From Actinomadura sp. NBRC 104412 (GTDB lineage: Bacteria; Actinomycetota; Actinomycetes; Streptosporangiales; Streptosporangiaceae): a DNA stretch of 64,000 bases. Shown piece by piece: positions 26,031 to 37,760 of this stretch; position 1 is the first letter of the stretch, and every line of letters starts with the position of its first letter. A program made the translations under genes and the position numbers. The stretch spans positions 62,001 through 126,000 of the forward strand of contig NZ_BSTM01000008.1 in NCBI RefSeq assembly GCF_030269515.1, in the 5' to 3' direction. A model generated the notes under the pieces. That model was not told the origin of the DNA, searched no databases, and was given only the letters and a program-made list of their open reading frames with translations.

Positions 26031-26607
26031 CCAAGGCGACGCGGAGCGCCCGGAGCGCGTAGTAGACGCGGGATTTGACCGTGCCCACGGGAATGCCGAG
26101 GGACTTGGCGGCCTCGTTGACCGAGCGGTCCCGGAAGAAGGTCTCGTTCAGGATCTCCCGGTGCGCCGGCGACAGCGACATCAGTGCTTCGGAGACGACG
26201 ACCGAACGCAGCAGGTCCTCCAACCCGTCAGGGGCGCGCAGGTTCTCCAGCGGGCCCTCGCCCGCCTCCTGGGGCCGGGCGTTCTTACGGCGCTGGTCGT
26301 CGATCACGATCCGCCGCGCCACCGTGGCCAGCCACGGCAGCAGCGAGGTGGCGTTGGCGTCGAGCTGGTTCGCGCTGCGCCAGGCGCGGATCATGGTCTC
26401 CTGCACCACGTCCTCGGCCCAGTGCCGGTCGCCGCCGGTCAGCCGCAGCACGAACGCCAGCAGCGGCCGCCCGTACACCCGGTACAGCTCGTTGACCAGG
26501 ATCTGGTCGTCCACCGCCGCGGGACGCGGGCCGCTGAACCAGCTCCACGGCCCGGCGGGAGCGGCGCGCTCCGAGTCCGGCACGGTGGTCGAGGATCTGT
26601 GCGCCAT
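26008..26607 (-). CDS. ECF-family sigma factor (SigL/SigE-type)
   Basis: 199 residues. Region 2 at about 35-105 (ELYRVYGRPLLAFVLRLTGG, WAEDVVQETMIRAWR, LLPWLATVARRIVIDDQRR) and region 4 at about 135-190 (LMSLSPAHREILNETFFRDR, SVNEAAKSLGIPVGTVKSRV). ATG follows GGAG. The frame is open far upstream but only as antisense of the lipoprotein gene. Sigma, anti-sigma and an upstream lipoprotein form one module. Confidence 0.9.
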   Translation of the reverse strand: MAHRSSTTVPDSERAAPAGPWSWFSGPRPAAVDDQILVNELYRVYGRPLLAFVLRLTGGDRHWAEDVVQETMIRAWRSANQLDANATSLLPWLATVARRIVIDDQRRKNARPQEAGEGPLENLRAPDGLEDLLRSVVVSEALMSLSPAHREILNETFFRDRSVNEAAKSLGIPVGTVKSRVYYALRALRVALEERGVTP

Positions 26608-26672
26608 CAGGAGTCTCCGGCTGTGGGGTGCGGGGATGCGGGGGTACGGCGGCGGTGCGCAGGGTGACCGGT

Positions 26673-27359
26673 TCACCCGCCGGGGGCGGATCGGCCGCCC
26701 CCGGCGGTGCCCGGCGGCGCGGCGGTGCGCGGCTCCTTCTGGCCGATCACCACGCCGCCGGTGCCCTGGCCGTAGCCGGGCGGCGGGGGCGTTCCCGCCC
26801 CGAAACCGGCCTTGGCGCCGGTGGGGCGGGCGACGAACCAGCCGCCGTCCACGCCCTGGCCGTTGGCGTCGCCCGGGGCGGTGTCCCCGGCGTAGCGGTA
26901 GAGCGGCCAGCCGGAGAGCGTGAGCTGGAGGGTTCCGTCCGGGCGCCGGACGCTGCCGACCCGGCCTTCCGGGATGCCGGCGGTGATCCTGATCTGGGGG
27001 CTCCAGCGCACCGGCGGCCACTTCCGCGCGCACGCGCCCACGCAGGTGCTGAGCGACGGTCGCGGGCGGTCGCGGTCGAAGCGGTACAGGAGCCGCCCGG
27101 CGTCGTCCGCGACGACGTCGCCCAGCGGCCCCGCTGGAAGGATCCTGAGACTGGTGATGGCGACAGGGGTTCCGTCACCGGGGACGCCGTTGCCGGGCAC
27201 CGTGGACGGCGCGATTCCGCCCACGGGCTTGCCGTACCCGTCGTTCTCGTCCAGCCCGCTCGGCAGGGCGGGCGCCTCGCAGCCCGCCAGTGCGAGACCC
27301 GCCAACGCGAGGCCCGCCGCGGTGACGCCCATCGGGGCGGACCGCCGCTGGAGTGCCAT
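26673..27359 (-). CDS. SCO0930-like / COG4315 repeat lipoprotein
   Basis: 228 residues. The signal peptide ends in lipobox LALAGC (Cys about residue 27). Two-plus copies of the COG4315 beta-repeat follow: DDAGRLLYRFDRDRPRPSLS, CVGACARKWPP and GWPLYRYAGDTAPGDANGQG. Members occur beside ECF sigma genes; an electron-transfer or cell-surface role has been suggested but is unproven. GGAGGAAG precedes the ATG. A Gly/Pro-rich tail ends the protein. Probably transcribed with the sigma/anti-sigma pair. Confidence 0.82.
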   Translation of the reverse strand: MALQRRSAPMGVTAAGLALAGLALAGCEAPALPSGLDENDGYGKPVGGIAPSTVPGNGVPGDGTPVAITSLRILPAGPLGDVVADDAGRLLYRFDRDRPRPSLSTCVGACARKWPPVRWSPQIRITAGIPEGRVGSVRRPDGTLQLTLSGWPLYRYAGDTAPGDANGQGVDGGWFVARPTGAKAGFGAGTPPPPGYGQGTGGVVIGQKEPRTAAPPGTAGGGRSAPGG

Positions 27360-27702
27360 GGACGACTTCCTCCGGGTCTCCGGTTCGGGGTGCCTGTCGG
27401 ATGGATGTACGGGGGCGCGCGGGACGCGGTTCAACGGGAGCGGCACGGATTGATCCGGATCGGACCTGACTTGTTCGCTAGATGACTCTTACCGCCGGGT
27501 CCTGTCGGCTTGGGGGCGCGTCCAAGGGGACGTGCGCAGAGGTGCATCGGACGGCGACACGGAGGGAGACGATCCGGAGACGACCCGGAGACGGCTTGGG
27601 GCGCATCGCGAGAGTCCTCCGCACGAGGCGAACACTCACTCCAGCGTGGAGCGGATGAGGGCATCCGGCCCGATTCGCTCGGAGGACCGAGAGGCGATCG
27701 GA
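27360..27702. other. Divergent promoter region, no gene
   Basis: About 340 bases between the lipoprotein gene (minus) and the cyclase-like gene (plus). It should contain both promoters, including the sigma module's. An open frame continues upstream of the cyclase-like gene from 27532 but is Arg/Glu-rich and non-conserved in look. No hairpin or clear operator found. Confidence 0.5.
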
Positions 27703-28389
27703 ATGAACAGGACCGAAGGGCCCCTGGTCTACCGGCTTCTCCTGGCCGTGGACATCCAGGGCTACAGCAAGCGCACCACCGTCGAGCAACTGCGCGCGCA
27801 GCACCTGCTGAGCCGGGCGCTGGACCACGCCGCGTCCGCCATCGGCCTCGACCGTGCCCTCTGGGACAAGCAGGTCGGGGGCGACGGCGAGCTGGCCACC
27901 CTGCCCGAGGGCGTGGACCCGGCGCCGGTGGCCGGCGACTTCGTCATCGCCCTCGCGGACGGGCTGCGCGAGCTCAACACCGGCCGGGACGGCGGCCCGG
28001 CGCTGCGGATCCGGCTCGCCCTGCACCACGGCACGATGACCGCGGGCCCGTTCGGCCCGGCCGGTGACGCGCCGATCGTGGTGCAGCGGCTGCTGGACGC
28101 CTCGCCGCTGCGCCGCCTGCTGACCGACGACGCCGGCCGCGACCTGGCCTACGTGGTCTCCGAGTCGCTGTACGAGGACGTCGTCCGCACGGGGTTCTGC
28201 GCGCTGCCGCCCTCGGCGTTCCAGGCCATCAAGGTCACCGCCAAGGGCGCCGTGTTCCGCGGCCACATCCTCACCGGTGAGGCCGCGCGGCGGAATGCGC
28301 GCCCTCGGGAACGGCGGGACCGGACGGCCGGGCCGCCGGGCGCCCGCGTGCTGGACCTCCCGTCCCTCGCCGCCCAGGGCATCGCCTGA
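27703..28389 (+). CDS. Nucleotidyl-cyclase-like domain protein
   Basis: 228 residues. The N-terminus LLAVDIQGYSKRTTVEQLRA and the segment KQVGGDGELATLPEGVDP match the two metal-Asp regions of class III nucleotidyl cyclases. LRIRLALHHGTMTAGPFGPA and the following VVQRLLDASPLRRLL match the next conserved block. Sequences of this type in actinomycetes are usually diverged and catalysis is uncertain; base-specifying residues are not evident. The C-terminal 40 residues are basic and disordered. ATG 27703 is chosen over the upstream frame. No regulatory domain is fused. Confidence 0.7.
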   Translation: MNRTEGPLVYRLLLAVDIQGYSKRTTVEQLRAQHLLSRALDHAASAIGLDRALWDKQVGGDGELATLPEGVDPAPVAGDFVIALADGLRELNTGRDGGPALRIRLALHHGTMTAGPFGPAGDAPIVVQRLLDASPLRRLLTDDAGRDLAYVVSESLYEDVVRTGFCALPPSAFQAIKVTAKGAVFRGHILTGEAARRNARPRERRDRTAGPPGARVLDLPSLAAQGIA

Positions 28390-28486
28390 CGGCGGTCCGA
28401 GGGCGGGAAGCAACGCCCCGGCGGCGCGGTTGTGCCCAGCGTCAGGTCCTGCGCCGAGTGGCGTACGGCGACGGAGGGAGACCCGC

Positions 28487-28915
28487 ATGGCTGACGAGAC
28501 GGCGCTGCACAAGCTGCTGGGCGAGCGGAACCTGGGGGTGCTGGCCACCCTCAAGCGCGACGGGCGCCCCCAGATGTCCACCATCACCTACCACTTCGAC
28601 GAGGCCCGCCGGCTGGTGCGGGTCTCGGTCACCGACGATCGGGCCAAGACGCGCAACCTGCGCCGCGATCCCCGCGCCAGCCTCCATGTGAGCTCCGAGG
28701 ACGGCTGGTCGTGGGCGGTGGCCGAGGGCGATGCCGAGCTGTCCGCCGTCGCGTCCGACCCGCATGACGAGGCCGTCGAGGAACTGATCGACTACTACCG
28801 CTCCATCAGGGGCGAGCACCCCGACTGGGACGACTACCGCCGCGCGATGGTCGCCGAGGGACGCCTGATCCTCCGCCTCCACGTCACGCGCGTCTACGGG
28901 CAGCCCCCGGCCTGA
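28487..28915 (+). CDS. PPOX-class F420-dependent oxidoreductase
   Basis: 142 residues, flavin/deazaflavin-binding split beta-barrel. LGVLATLKRDGRPQMSTITY at the N-terminus, LVRVSVTDDRAKTRNLRRDP for cofactor phosphate binding, RASLHVSSEDGWSWAVAEG, and a C-terminal RLILRLHVTRVYG. This is the Rv1155-like PPOX/F420 group, often annotated TIGR03618. Substrate unknown. GGAGGGAG precedes the ATG. Ends in a strong hairpin. Confidence 0.88.
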   Translation: MADETALHKLLGERNLGVLATLKRDGRPQMSTITYHFDEARRLVRVSVTDDRAKTRNLRRDPRASLHVSSEDGWSWAVAEGDAELSAVASDPHDEAVEELIDYYRSIRGEHPDWDDYRRAMVAEGRLILRLHVTRVYGQPPA

Positions 28916-28922
28916 CATACCC

Positions 28923-28961
28923 CGGGCGTGGTAGCGGCACCGGTCCCCGCTACCACGCCCG
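28923..28961 (+). terminator. Stem-loop terminator after the PPOX gene
   Basis: Perfect 15-bp stem (CGGGCGTGGTAGCGG with its complement) and 9-base loop, seven bases after the stop codon. Confidence 0.88.
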
Positions 28962-29026
28962 AGGTAGGGCGGAAGCCGCCGGTCATGCGATGTGGCGGCG
29001 CGAACCGTACCGGCACCGTCGGCGTC

Positions 29027-29605
29027 ATGAGAACGACACCGACGACACCGACGACACCGGAGGCGCCCCCGGCGGTATCGCCGGCCGCGCGGAGGCGCTC
29101 CACCAAGGCGCGGTTCTCGCCGCGAACCCGCAAGGCCGTCCTGTTGCTGCACGTCCTCGGCTCGCTGACCTGGCTGGGACTGGACGTCGGCCTGCTGGCG
29201 CTCAGCCTGACCGGGCTCACCAGCGACGACCCGGCCACGGTACGGGCGGTGTATCTGGCCATGAACGTGCTGGGCACCACCGTCCTCATCCCGGCCGCGA
29301 TCCTGTCGCTGGTCACCGGCGTGCTTCTGGGCCTGGGCACCAAGTGGGGCCTGGTCCGCTACCACTGGGTCCTGGTCAAGCTGGTGCTCACGGTCATCAC
29401 CGCGGCCCTGACCATCTTCGCGCTGCGGTCGGGGCTGAGCCAGGCGGCGGACGAGGTCAGGCTGTCGGCGGTCGCGCCCGCCGACGCCGCGGGCGGCCTG
29501 CTCTTCGCGCCCATCGTCTCGCTGACCTGCTACCTGTTCATGACGGTCCTCTCGATCTACAAGCCCTGGGGACGGACCCCATGGGCGCGGCGCCGCGCCG
29601 CATGA
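29027..29605 (+). CDS. DUF2269-like integral membrane protein
   Basis: 192 residues. A Thr/Pro-rich N-terminus (about 30 residues) is followed by four hydrophobic segments: AVLLLHVLGSLTWLGLDVGL, GTTVLIPAAILSLVTGVLLG, WVLVKLVLTVITAALTIF and FAPIVSLTCYLFMTVLSIY. The first helix HVLGSLTWLG resembles DUF2269-type proteins. Function unknown. Confidence 0.72.
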   Translation: MRTTPTTPTTPEAPPAVSPAARRRSTKARFSPRTRKAVLLLHVLGSLTWLGLDVGLLALSLTGLTSDDPATVRAVYLAMNVLGTTVLIPAAILSLVTGVLLGLGTKWGLVRYHWVLVKLVLTVITAALTIFALRSGLSQAADEVRLSAVAPADAAGGLLFAPIVSLTCYLFMTVLSIYKPWGRTPWARRRAA

Positions 29606-29628
29606 GCGGAACGTCCGGAGACGCGCGC

Positions 29629-29667
29629 TACGCCCCAGGTTGCTCCTTACGGTGGCCATGGGGCGTA
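29629..29667. terminator. Possible hairpin between membrane protein and DUF4429 gene
   Basis: TACGCCCCA (29629-29637) pairs with TGGGGCGTA (29659-29667) around a 21-base loop. Could be a terminator for the upstream gene or an operator 20 bases before the next start. Confidence 0.4.
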
Positions 29668-29684
29668 CGCCTTAACATCCAGCT

Positions 29685-30548
29685 ATGGCGGAAGTGACCT
29701 CCCGGGACGGTGCGTGGACGTTCGACGGCGAGGCCGTGCGGATCGTGCCCGGCCACGATCGCTCGGTGCACAAGTTGCGCAAGGCGCTGGGCGAGGTCGT
29801 GGTGCCGTTGCAGGCCATCCGCGGCGTGGCCTACGAGCCGGGACGCAAGGGCGGCCGGCTGCGCCTGCGCCTGCGGGACGGCGCCGACCCGTTCTCGCAG
29901 GCGGTCGCGGGCGGGCTCCCCGGTCCCGCCGACCCGTACTCGCTGGTCGTCGGCTCCGACCGCACCGGCGCCGCCGAGTTCTTCGTCGACGACGTGCGCA
30001 ACTCCCTGCAAGTGTGGGAAGTGCCGGAAGGCCCCTGCGACCGCTACCTGATGCCGGGTCCCGGCGTGCCGCTGACCGCCGCCGCGGGGGACGGTTCCGC
30101 CTCCTTCGACGGCGAGCGGGTGCGGCTGGAGTGGAACTGGCTGGCCAGCGGGGCGAAGACGGCGGCGGGACCGCAGACGTTCGAGCTGAAGGACGTGGTC
30201 GGCGTCGAATGGGGCCGCCAGGTCGGCATGGGCTACGGGTACCTGCGGTTCAGGCTCCGCACGCCCGCGCCCGAGCGCTCCCCGGAAGAGGACCCGCGCG
30301 CCCTGTCCTGGGGCATCCAAAAGGAGGGCGGGACGACGGCGCTGCTTGCCGCGGCCGTGCTCGCGCGCCTTCCGCACCCTTCCGCCCCCGCCGTCCCGGA
30401 ACCGGCCCCCGCCGGCGCGAACACGAGCGCGCAGGACGATCCGGACGCGATGCTGCGCCGCCTGCGCGAACTGGGCGAGCTGCACCGCGAGGGCGTCCTG
30501 ACCGACGAGGAGTTCACCGTCGCCAAGCGCACCCTGCTCGGCATGTGA
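29685..30548 (+). CDS. DUF4429 and SHOCT domain protein
   Basis: 287 residues. Two DUF4429 units (about 1-110: GAWTFDGEAVRIVPGHDRSV, KALGEVVVPLQAIRGVAYEP; and about 125-235: GSASFDGERVRLEWNWLASG, TFELKDVVGVEWG) are followed by a linker and a C-terminal SHOCT motif (LRRLRELGELHREGVLTDEE, FTVAKRTLLG). SHOCT segments are short helical modules often mediating oligomerisation. Cytoplasmic, function unknown. Terminated by a strong hairpin. Confidence 0.85.
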   Translation: MAEVTSRDGAWTFDGEAVRIVPGHDRSVHKLRKALGEVVVPLQAIRGVAYEPGRKGGRLRLRLRDGADPFSQAVAGGLPGPADPYSLVVGSDRTGAAEFFVDDVRNSLQVWEVPEGPCDRYLMPGPGVPLTAAAGDGSASFDGERVRLEWNWLASGAKTAAGPQTFELKDVVGVEWGRQVGMGYGYLRFRLRTPAPERSPEEDPRALSWGIQKEGGTTALLAAAVLARLPHPSAPAVPEPAPAGANTSAQDDPDAMLRRLRELGELHREGVLTDEEFTVAKRTLLGM

Positions 30549-30554
30549 GAAGAA

Positions 30555-30596
30555 GCGTGGAGCGGAAAGCACCCCGCAGCTCTTTCCGCTCCACGC
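30555..30596. terminator. Bidirectional stem-loop terminator
   Basis: Perfect 15-bp stem GCGTGGAGCGGAAAG with its complement, 12-base loop, between convergent genes ending at 30548 (plus) and 30614 (minus). Confidence 0.9.
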
Positions 30597-30613
30597 GCCT
30601 GTGACGGCCCCTG

Positions 30614-33091
<2,478 letters not shown>

Positions 33092-33092
33092 C

Positions 33093-34211
33093 TCAGGCGG
33101 CCTTTCGGTCGTGCGCGTGCTTCTGGAAGTGGGCGAGGATCCTCGGGTAGACGTCCTCGTGGGCGTTCTTGCCGAGGATGGGGTCGATGTGGCCGTATCC
33201 GGGCAGCACCTCCAGCTCGTGCCGGCCGGGGACGATCTTCGACAGCAGCGCGTGGCACACCACGTTGGAGTCGGTGAAGATCCGGTTGTGGTCGCCGGTG
33301 GTGAACAGGATCGGTGTGGTGATCTCGGCGGCCCTGGCCAGGAAGTCCGTGGGCAGCGCCTTCAGCTTGGGATCCTTCGGATCGAACCGCACCGCCTTGC
33401 CGGCTCTCACCATCCTGCGGATGTGCCGGTAGTAGTGGACGTCCGAGGCGCCGTTGAGGTCGGCCAGCCGGTCGTGGACGTGGGTCTCGGGCGCGAGGTT
33501 CTCGTGCATGAAGAACCCGGGCCGCCCGGACGCCCACATGAAGCTCTGCATGTGGCAGGCCGACTCCTTGCACTCCGGGTGGAACGCGGAGATCACCTTG
33601 GACAGCAGCCACCGGGCGGTCGGCTTGGGCGCCTGGCTGAACCGGGGGTCGATGACGGGGGAGCCCAGGATGTAGTCGGCGAACGCCGGGCCCACCGCCA
33701 TCTTCACCTTCGACCAGCCGGGCACGCGCGGCGTCAGCGACACGCTGTTGACCACCAGGCTGGCCAGGTCGTCCTCGATGGCGCCGCCGAACAGGCTCAT
33801 GCTGAACGACAGCGCGCCCAGGCAGTGCGCGAACACGTGCACCCGCCGGTCGCCGATGTGGCGGCGCAGCTCGGCCATCGCCGCCGGGTAGTCGAACAGC
33901 GCGATGTCGTCGAGCGAGTAGCGGCGCAGGTTGGTGTTGTAGGGGAGCCGGTTGCTCATCCGGAAGTCCAGCGCCCACACGTCCCCGAACCCGTTGTCGA
34001 GCAGGTAGCTCACCATGTTGTAGATCTCCGGCATGGTGAACAGGTCGCTGGAGGAGGTCAGCCCGTGCAGCAGCAGCACGACGTCGTCGCAGTCCTCCCG
34101 GTGGAAGCGCGACAGCGTGAGGAGCAGATCGTCCTCGGTGACGACCGGATGCAGCGACCGCTCGGCGTCCTTCACGCCGTCGGCCGAGAATCGTCGGATT
34201 CGCCGTGCCAT
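33093..34211 (-). CDS. Alpha/beta-fold hydrolase with Cys at the nucleophile position
   Basis: 372 residues. Alpha/beta-hydrolase landmarks are VVLLLHGLTSSSDLF (oxyanion region, about 45-58), the nucleophile elbow HVFAHCLGAL with Cys at about 130 where Ser normally stands, TPILFTTGDHNRIF (acid) and VLPGYGHIDPILG (His, about 340). Cys nucleophiles occur in dienelactone-hydrolase relatives. The product is likely to act with the GMC oxidase encoded immediately downstream, for example on a sterol ester or an oxidised lactone (inference). GGGAGGG precedes the ATG. Confidence 0.82.
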   Translation of the reverse strand: MARRIRRFSADGVKDAERSLHPVVTEDDLLLTLSRFHREDCDDVVLLLHGLTSSSDLFTMPEIYNMVSYLLDNGFGDVWALDFRMSNRLPYNTNLRRYSLDDIALFDYPAAMAELRRHIGDRRVHVFAHCLGALSFSMSLFGGAIEDDLASLVVNSVSLTPRVPGWSKVKMAVGPAFADYILGSPVIDPRFSQAPKPTARWLLSKVISAFHPECKESACHMQSFMWASGRPGFFMHENLAPETHVHDRLADLNGASDVHYYRHIRRMVRAGKAVRFDPKDPKLKALPTDFLARAAEITTPILFTTGDHNRIFTDSNVVCHALLSKIVPGRHELEVLPGYGHIDPILGKNAHEDVYPRILAHFQKHAHDRKAA

Positions 34212-34407
34212 CTGTCCGCCCTCCCGGCTCAACATCGGTGCCAACCCTGTCAGTCCCGTACGAACCGGCGGCATCGTGGAAAACCCGTAATCGGAGCCGG
34301 GACGTACGTGGTGGGATCCGTGTGACAGTAAGAGTCCGGTTTGACGGTATCGGTTCGTGCTTGTCCGTATTTCGGGGCGTTGCGCGTGAGACGGGCGGAC
34401 GAAGGAC

Positions 34408-37400
34408 TCAGGCGCGGTCGCTGCCGGGCAGGGCGTTGAGCGCGGTGGCGACGCCGACACGGGAGCTCACCCCGAGCTTGGCGAACACCCGGGACAGATG
34501 CGTCTCGACCGTCCGGACGCTGAGGAACAGCTTCTCGGCGACCTGCTGGTTGGTGCAGCCCTGCGCGACCAGCGTCGCGATCTCGTACTCGCGGGGGGAC
34601 AGGCCGAACGGCTCGTCGCCCTTCCGGCCGCGGCGCGGCCCCGGCACCCTGACGCCGAGGCGACGCTGCTCGCGCACCGTCTGGTCGGCCAGCGCGCGGG
34701 CGCCGCACTCCTCGAAGATCGTCACGGCGGCGCGCAGCCGCTCCCTGGCCCGGTCGCGGTCGCCGGCCGCCTGATAGGCCAGGCCCGAGGCCAGCTCGGC
34801 CCTGCCCGCCTCCAGGCGCCGTCCCGCCCCGTCCAGCATCCGCGCGGCCTCGGCCGCCAGGGCGGCGGAGGCCGCCGGGTCGGACGTACGGGTGGCGTGC
34901 GCGCGGGCGAGCCGCACCAGGCCGGCGTCGGCGGGCACGCCGATGCCGCCGAGCATCTCGGCGATGCCGGCCCACTTGCCGGGGTCGCCGTCCTTCTCGC
35001 GGTGCGACTCGCAGTAGGCCAGCAGCTCCGCGCAGCTCATCAGGGTGGACGGGTCCAGCTTGGGCGAGCCGGGGTCGCCGCACGCCTCGACGATCGCGAC
35101 CGCGCCCTCCTCCAGCCGGCCGGCGTTGACCAGCGCGACGCCCCGGGCGTACCGGGCCATCGCGCCCCACCACTCGCCGGCGCCCGCGTCGCCCGCCACG
35201 GCCTCCTCGCCCAGCCGCAGCGCCCGCTCGTGCTCACCGGACCAGGCGGCGACCAGGCACTGCTGGGTGAGGCCGAACACGACCGTTTCGGCGGACCGCA
35301 CCATCCGCGAGGTCTCGGTGGCCTCCTCGGCGGCGTCGGCGGCCTCGGCCAGCCGCCCCAGCAGGGTGTACGCCCTGGCCTGCGCGTTCAGCAGGAAGGT
35401 GATGTAGGCGGCCTGGCCGGTGGCGCGCGCGATGGCCACGCACCGTTCGAGGCGGCGCAGCGCGGGCTCGTACCGGCCCAGCATGACCTCCGCCCAGCAC
35501 AGCCACGGGACGTGGTCGAGCGCCTCGGCGATGTGGCTGTCGGGAGCCTCGGCGTACACGGCGTCGGCGGCCTCGGAGTAGGCGATCGCGTCGTCCACCC
35601 GCCCGCCGGCGTAGGCGGGCATCACCCGCAGCGAGGCGACCGCGACCCGCAGGCCGGGCGCCCAGCCCGGGGCGTTCTCCGGCATCCGGTCCAGGACGGC
35701 CTGCGCGCCCCGCACGTCCACCCGCATCAGCCGGTCGGCCACCAGCCGGGTGCGGAGCAGCACGGCGGCGGGCGCCTGCGGGTCGGGAATGCGATGCAGC
35801 TCGTCCAGGACCAGCGCGCGGGCCTCCTGGTGGCGGTTGAGCTGCCGCTCCATCACCGCGCACATCTGCACGGCGCGGGCCCGGCGGTCGTGGTCGTCGG
35901 GCGGCAGCAGCCGCAGCAGCGTGCGGGCGGTCTCCCGGCCCTCCACGAGCTGCCCGCTGACGGTCTGCGCGTGCGCGAGCTCCACCAGCAGCCGCACGCG
36001 CGGGGGCTCCCCGTCGGCGTCGGCCTGGTCGGAGTCCTCCGGCATGAGGCGCAGCGCGGCCTTCAGCCAGTGCGCCGCCGTCGCCGGGGCCTGCGGCGCG
36101 ACGGCGCGGGCCGCCTCCACCAGCGTCGCGATCGCCGACCGGTCGCCGTAGGTGGCCGAACGCTCCACGTGGTGGGCGCGGAGCGTGGCGGGGGCGCCGA
36201 GGTCGGCGAGGTAACGGGCGATCCGCGCGTGCGCGCCCAGCCGCCAGCCCGCCGCGGCCGACCCGTACACCACGTGCCGGACCAGCGGATGGCGGAACCG
36301 GAACCGCCCGGCGGACGCGGGCCGCACCACGTCGCGCGCCGCCAGCTCGTCGAGGGCGGCCAGCGCCTCCGCGTCGGGCCGCTGTGCGCCGGCGGCGGCC
36401 AGCGCGGGCTCGAACTCGTCGGCGGCGACCGCGGCGGCCTGCGCGATCAGCAGGACGGTCGCGTCCAGGCCGCTCAGCTCCAGTTGCAACGCGGTGCGGA
36501 CGGCGGGCGGCAGCTCGGTGATGTCGCCCAGGTCGGGCAGCGTGCCCCAGACCTCGGGGTCGGCGGCCGCCGGACGGTCGGCGCCGTCCTTGCGGGCCAG
36601 CGCCTCCAGGTAGAAGGGGTTGCCGCCGCTGGCCTCGTACAACGACTGGCAGCGGGACCGGCTCGTGCCCGGGCCGAGGAACTCCTCGACCTCCTCGATG
36701 GTGAACGGGTCGGCGGTGACGCTGACGCCGTGCTCGCCTGCCACGTCCACCAGGCCCGCCAGCCGGGGCGGGGCCTGCGCGGGACGGTAGGCGACCCCGA
36801 TCAGCACCTTGGCGCGCGGAGGGTGGCGCACCAGGTAGCCCAGCAGCTCGATGGAGGCGTCGTCGGCCCAGTGGACGTCGTCGAGCAGCAACACCAGGCC
36901 GTCGTCGTAGGCCAGCTCCTCCAGCAGGTGCCGCACCGCGCGGTGCAACTGGTAGCGCGCGACGCCGAGCGTCTCCGGCGCCGGGTCGGGCCGGTGCTCG
37001 TGCGCGGGCAGGACGGTGGTGTCGCCGTTGGAGGAGGACGTGCCGTGGCCACCCGCGGTCATGGCGCTGAGCGCGCCTGCCGGGGCCATGGCGGGCGCGC
37101 CGCCACCGGCCGTCCCCGTCAGCGCGGGGAACACCGTGGACAGCAGCCGGGTGGTGGCGGGGTCCAGGTCGGGGCGGCGCTCTTCGAGCTGGTCGTCCAG
37201 GGCGTCCACCAGCGCGCCGAACGGCATCTGCTGCTCGAACTCGGCGGCGCGCCCGGCCAGCACCCTCAGCCCGCGCGAGGCCCCGGCCTCGGCGAGCTCG
37301 CCCAGCAGCCGGGTCTTGCCCGCGCCGGGGTCGCCCGACAGCGCGAGGAAGCGGAAGGAACCCCCGGCCACCGAGTCCAGCGCACCGTCCAGGACGCGCA

Positions 37401-37482
37401 ACGCGTCCCGCCGCCCGACCAGGGGCGTCCCCGCGGGATCCCTGGTGCCGTGACCCGCGTTCCGGTCCGCGCGACCTCCCAT
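34408..37482 (-). CDS. Large ATP-binding LuxR-family regulator (LAL/MalT-type)
   Basis: About 1,024 residues. An N-terminal STAND/AAA ATPase has Walker A GDPGAGKTRLLG near residue 50 and Walker B LVLLLDDVHWADDASIELL near 205. A long helical TPR-like middle region follows, and a C-terminal LuxR helix-turn-helix: GLSPREYEIATLVAQGCTNQ, then VAEKLFLSVRTVETHLSRVF. LAL proteins switch on ATP and ligand binding and activate nearby genes. The adjacent hydrolase-GMC pair on the same strand is the obvious candidate target, but this is inference. Start is ATG 37482 or the GTG two codons earlier. Confidence 0.88.
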   Translation of the reverse strand: MGGRADRNAGHGTRDPAGTPLVGRRDALRVLDGALDSVAGGSFRFLALSGDPGAGKTRLLGELAEAGASRGLRVLAGRAAEFEQQMPFGALVDALDDQLEERRPDLDPATTRLLSTVFPALTGTAGGGAPAMAPAGALSAMTAGGHGTSSSNGDTTVLPAHEHRPDPAPETLGVARYQLHRAVRHLLEELAYDDGLVLLLDDVHWADDASIELLGYLVRHPPRAKVLIGVAYRPAQAPPRLAGLVDVAGEHGVSVTADPFTIEEVEEFLGPGTSRSRCQSLYEASGGNPFYLEALARKDGADRPAAADPEVWGTLPDLGDITELPPAVRTALQLELSGLDATVLLIAQAAAVAADEFEPALAAAGAQRPDAEALAALDELAARDVVRPASAGRFRFRHPLVRHVVYGSAAAGWRLGAHARIARYLADLGAPATLRAHHVERSATYGDRSAIATLVEAARAVAPQAPATAAHWLKAALRLMPEDSDQADADGEPPRVRLLVELAHAQTVSGQLVEGRETARTLLRLLPPDDHDRRARAVQMCAVMERQLNRHQEARALVLDELHRIPDPQAPAAVLLRTRLVADRLMRVDVRGAQAVLDRMPENAPGWAPGLRVAVASLRVMPAYAGGRVDDAIAYSEAADAVYAEAPDSHIAEALDHVPWLCWAEVMLGRYEPALRRLERCVAIARATGQAAYITFLLNAQARAYTLLGRLAEAADAAEEATETSRMVRSAETVVFGLTQQCLVAAWSGEHERALRLGEEAVAGDAGAGEWWGAMARYARGVALVNAGRLEEGAVAIVEACGDPGSPKLDPSTLMSCAELLAYCESHREKDGDPGKWAGIAEMLGGIGVPADAGLVRLARAHATRTSDPAASAALAAEAARMLDGAGRRLEAGRAELASGLAYQAAGDRDRARERLRAAVTIFEECGARALADQTVREQRRLGVRVPGPRRGRKGDEPFGLSPREYEIATLVAQGCTNQQVAEKLFLSVRTVETHLSRVFAKLGVSSRVGVATALNALPGSDRA

Positions 37483-37760
37483 GTCCACACCCCAACAGTG
37501 ACAGGCGGTCGATGCGCCGTGATCGTGCCACTTGTACGACTACCGGGTATCGCACCGGTCATATTACTGATCTCCGGGGAACGGGTGATTCGCACCGGGC
37601 GCGTGCCCCGCCCGTGTTCTGGCCGGTGTGGGCCGCGTCCCCCCTCTTCCGGTTCAGGCGAGCGCGCCGGAGGACCTTCCGGACCACCGGTCATGTGCTA
37701 TCAACCGTCATCGCCGCCCCGGTGTCAATAGTGACGGTCTGTCGAATAGTCGTCGTGGGC

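Noticed and set aside
34498..37731. 1,077-codon plus-strand ORF opposite the LAL regulator
   Set aside because: Antisense frame of a GC-rich gene; no recognisable domain, while the minus strand encodes ATPase and LuxR motifs.
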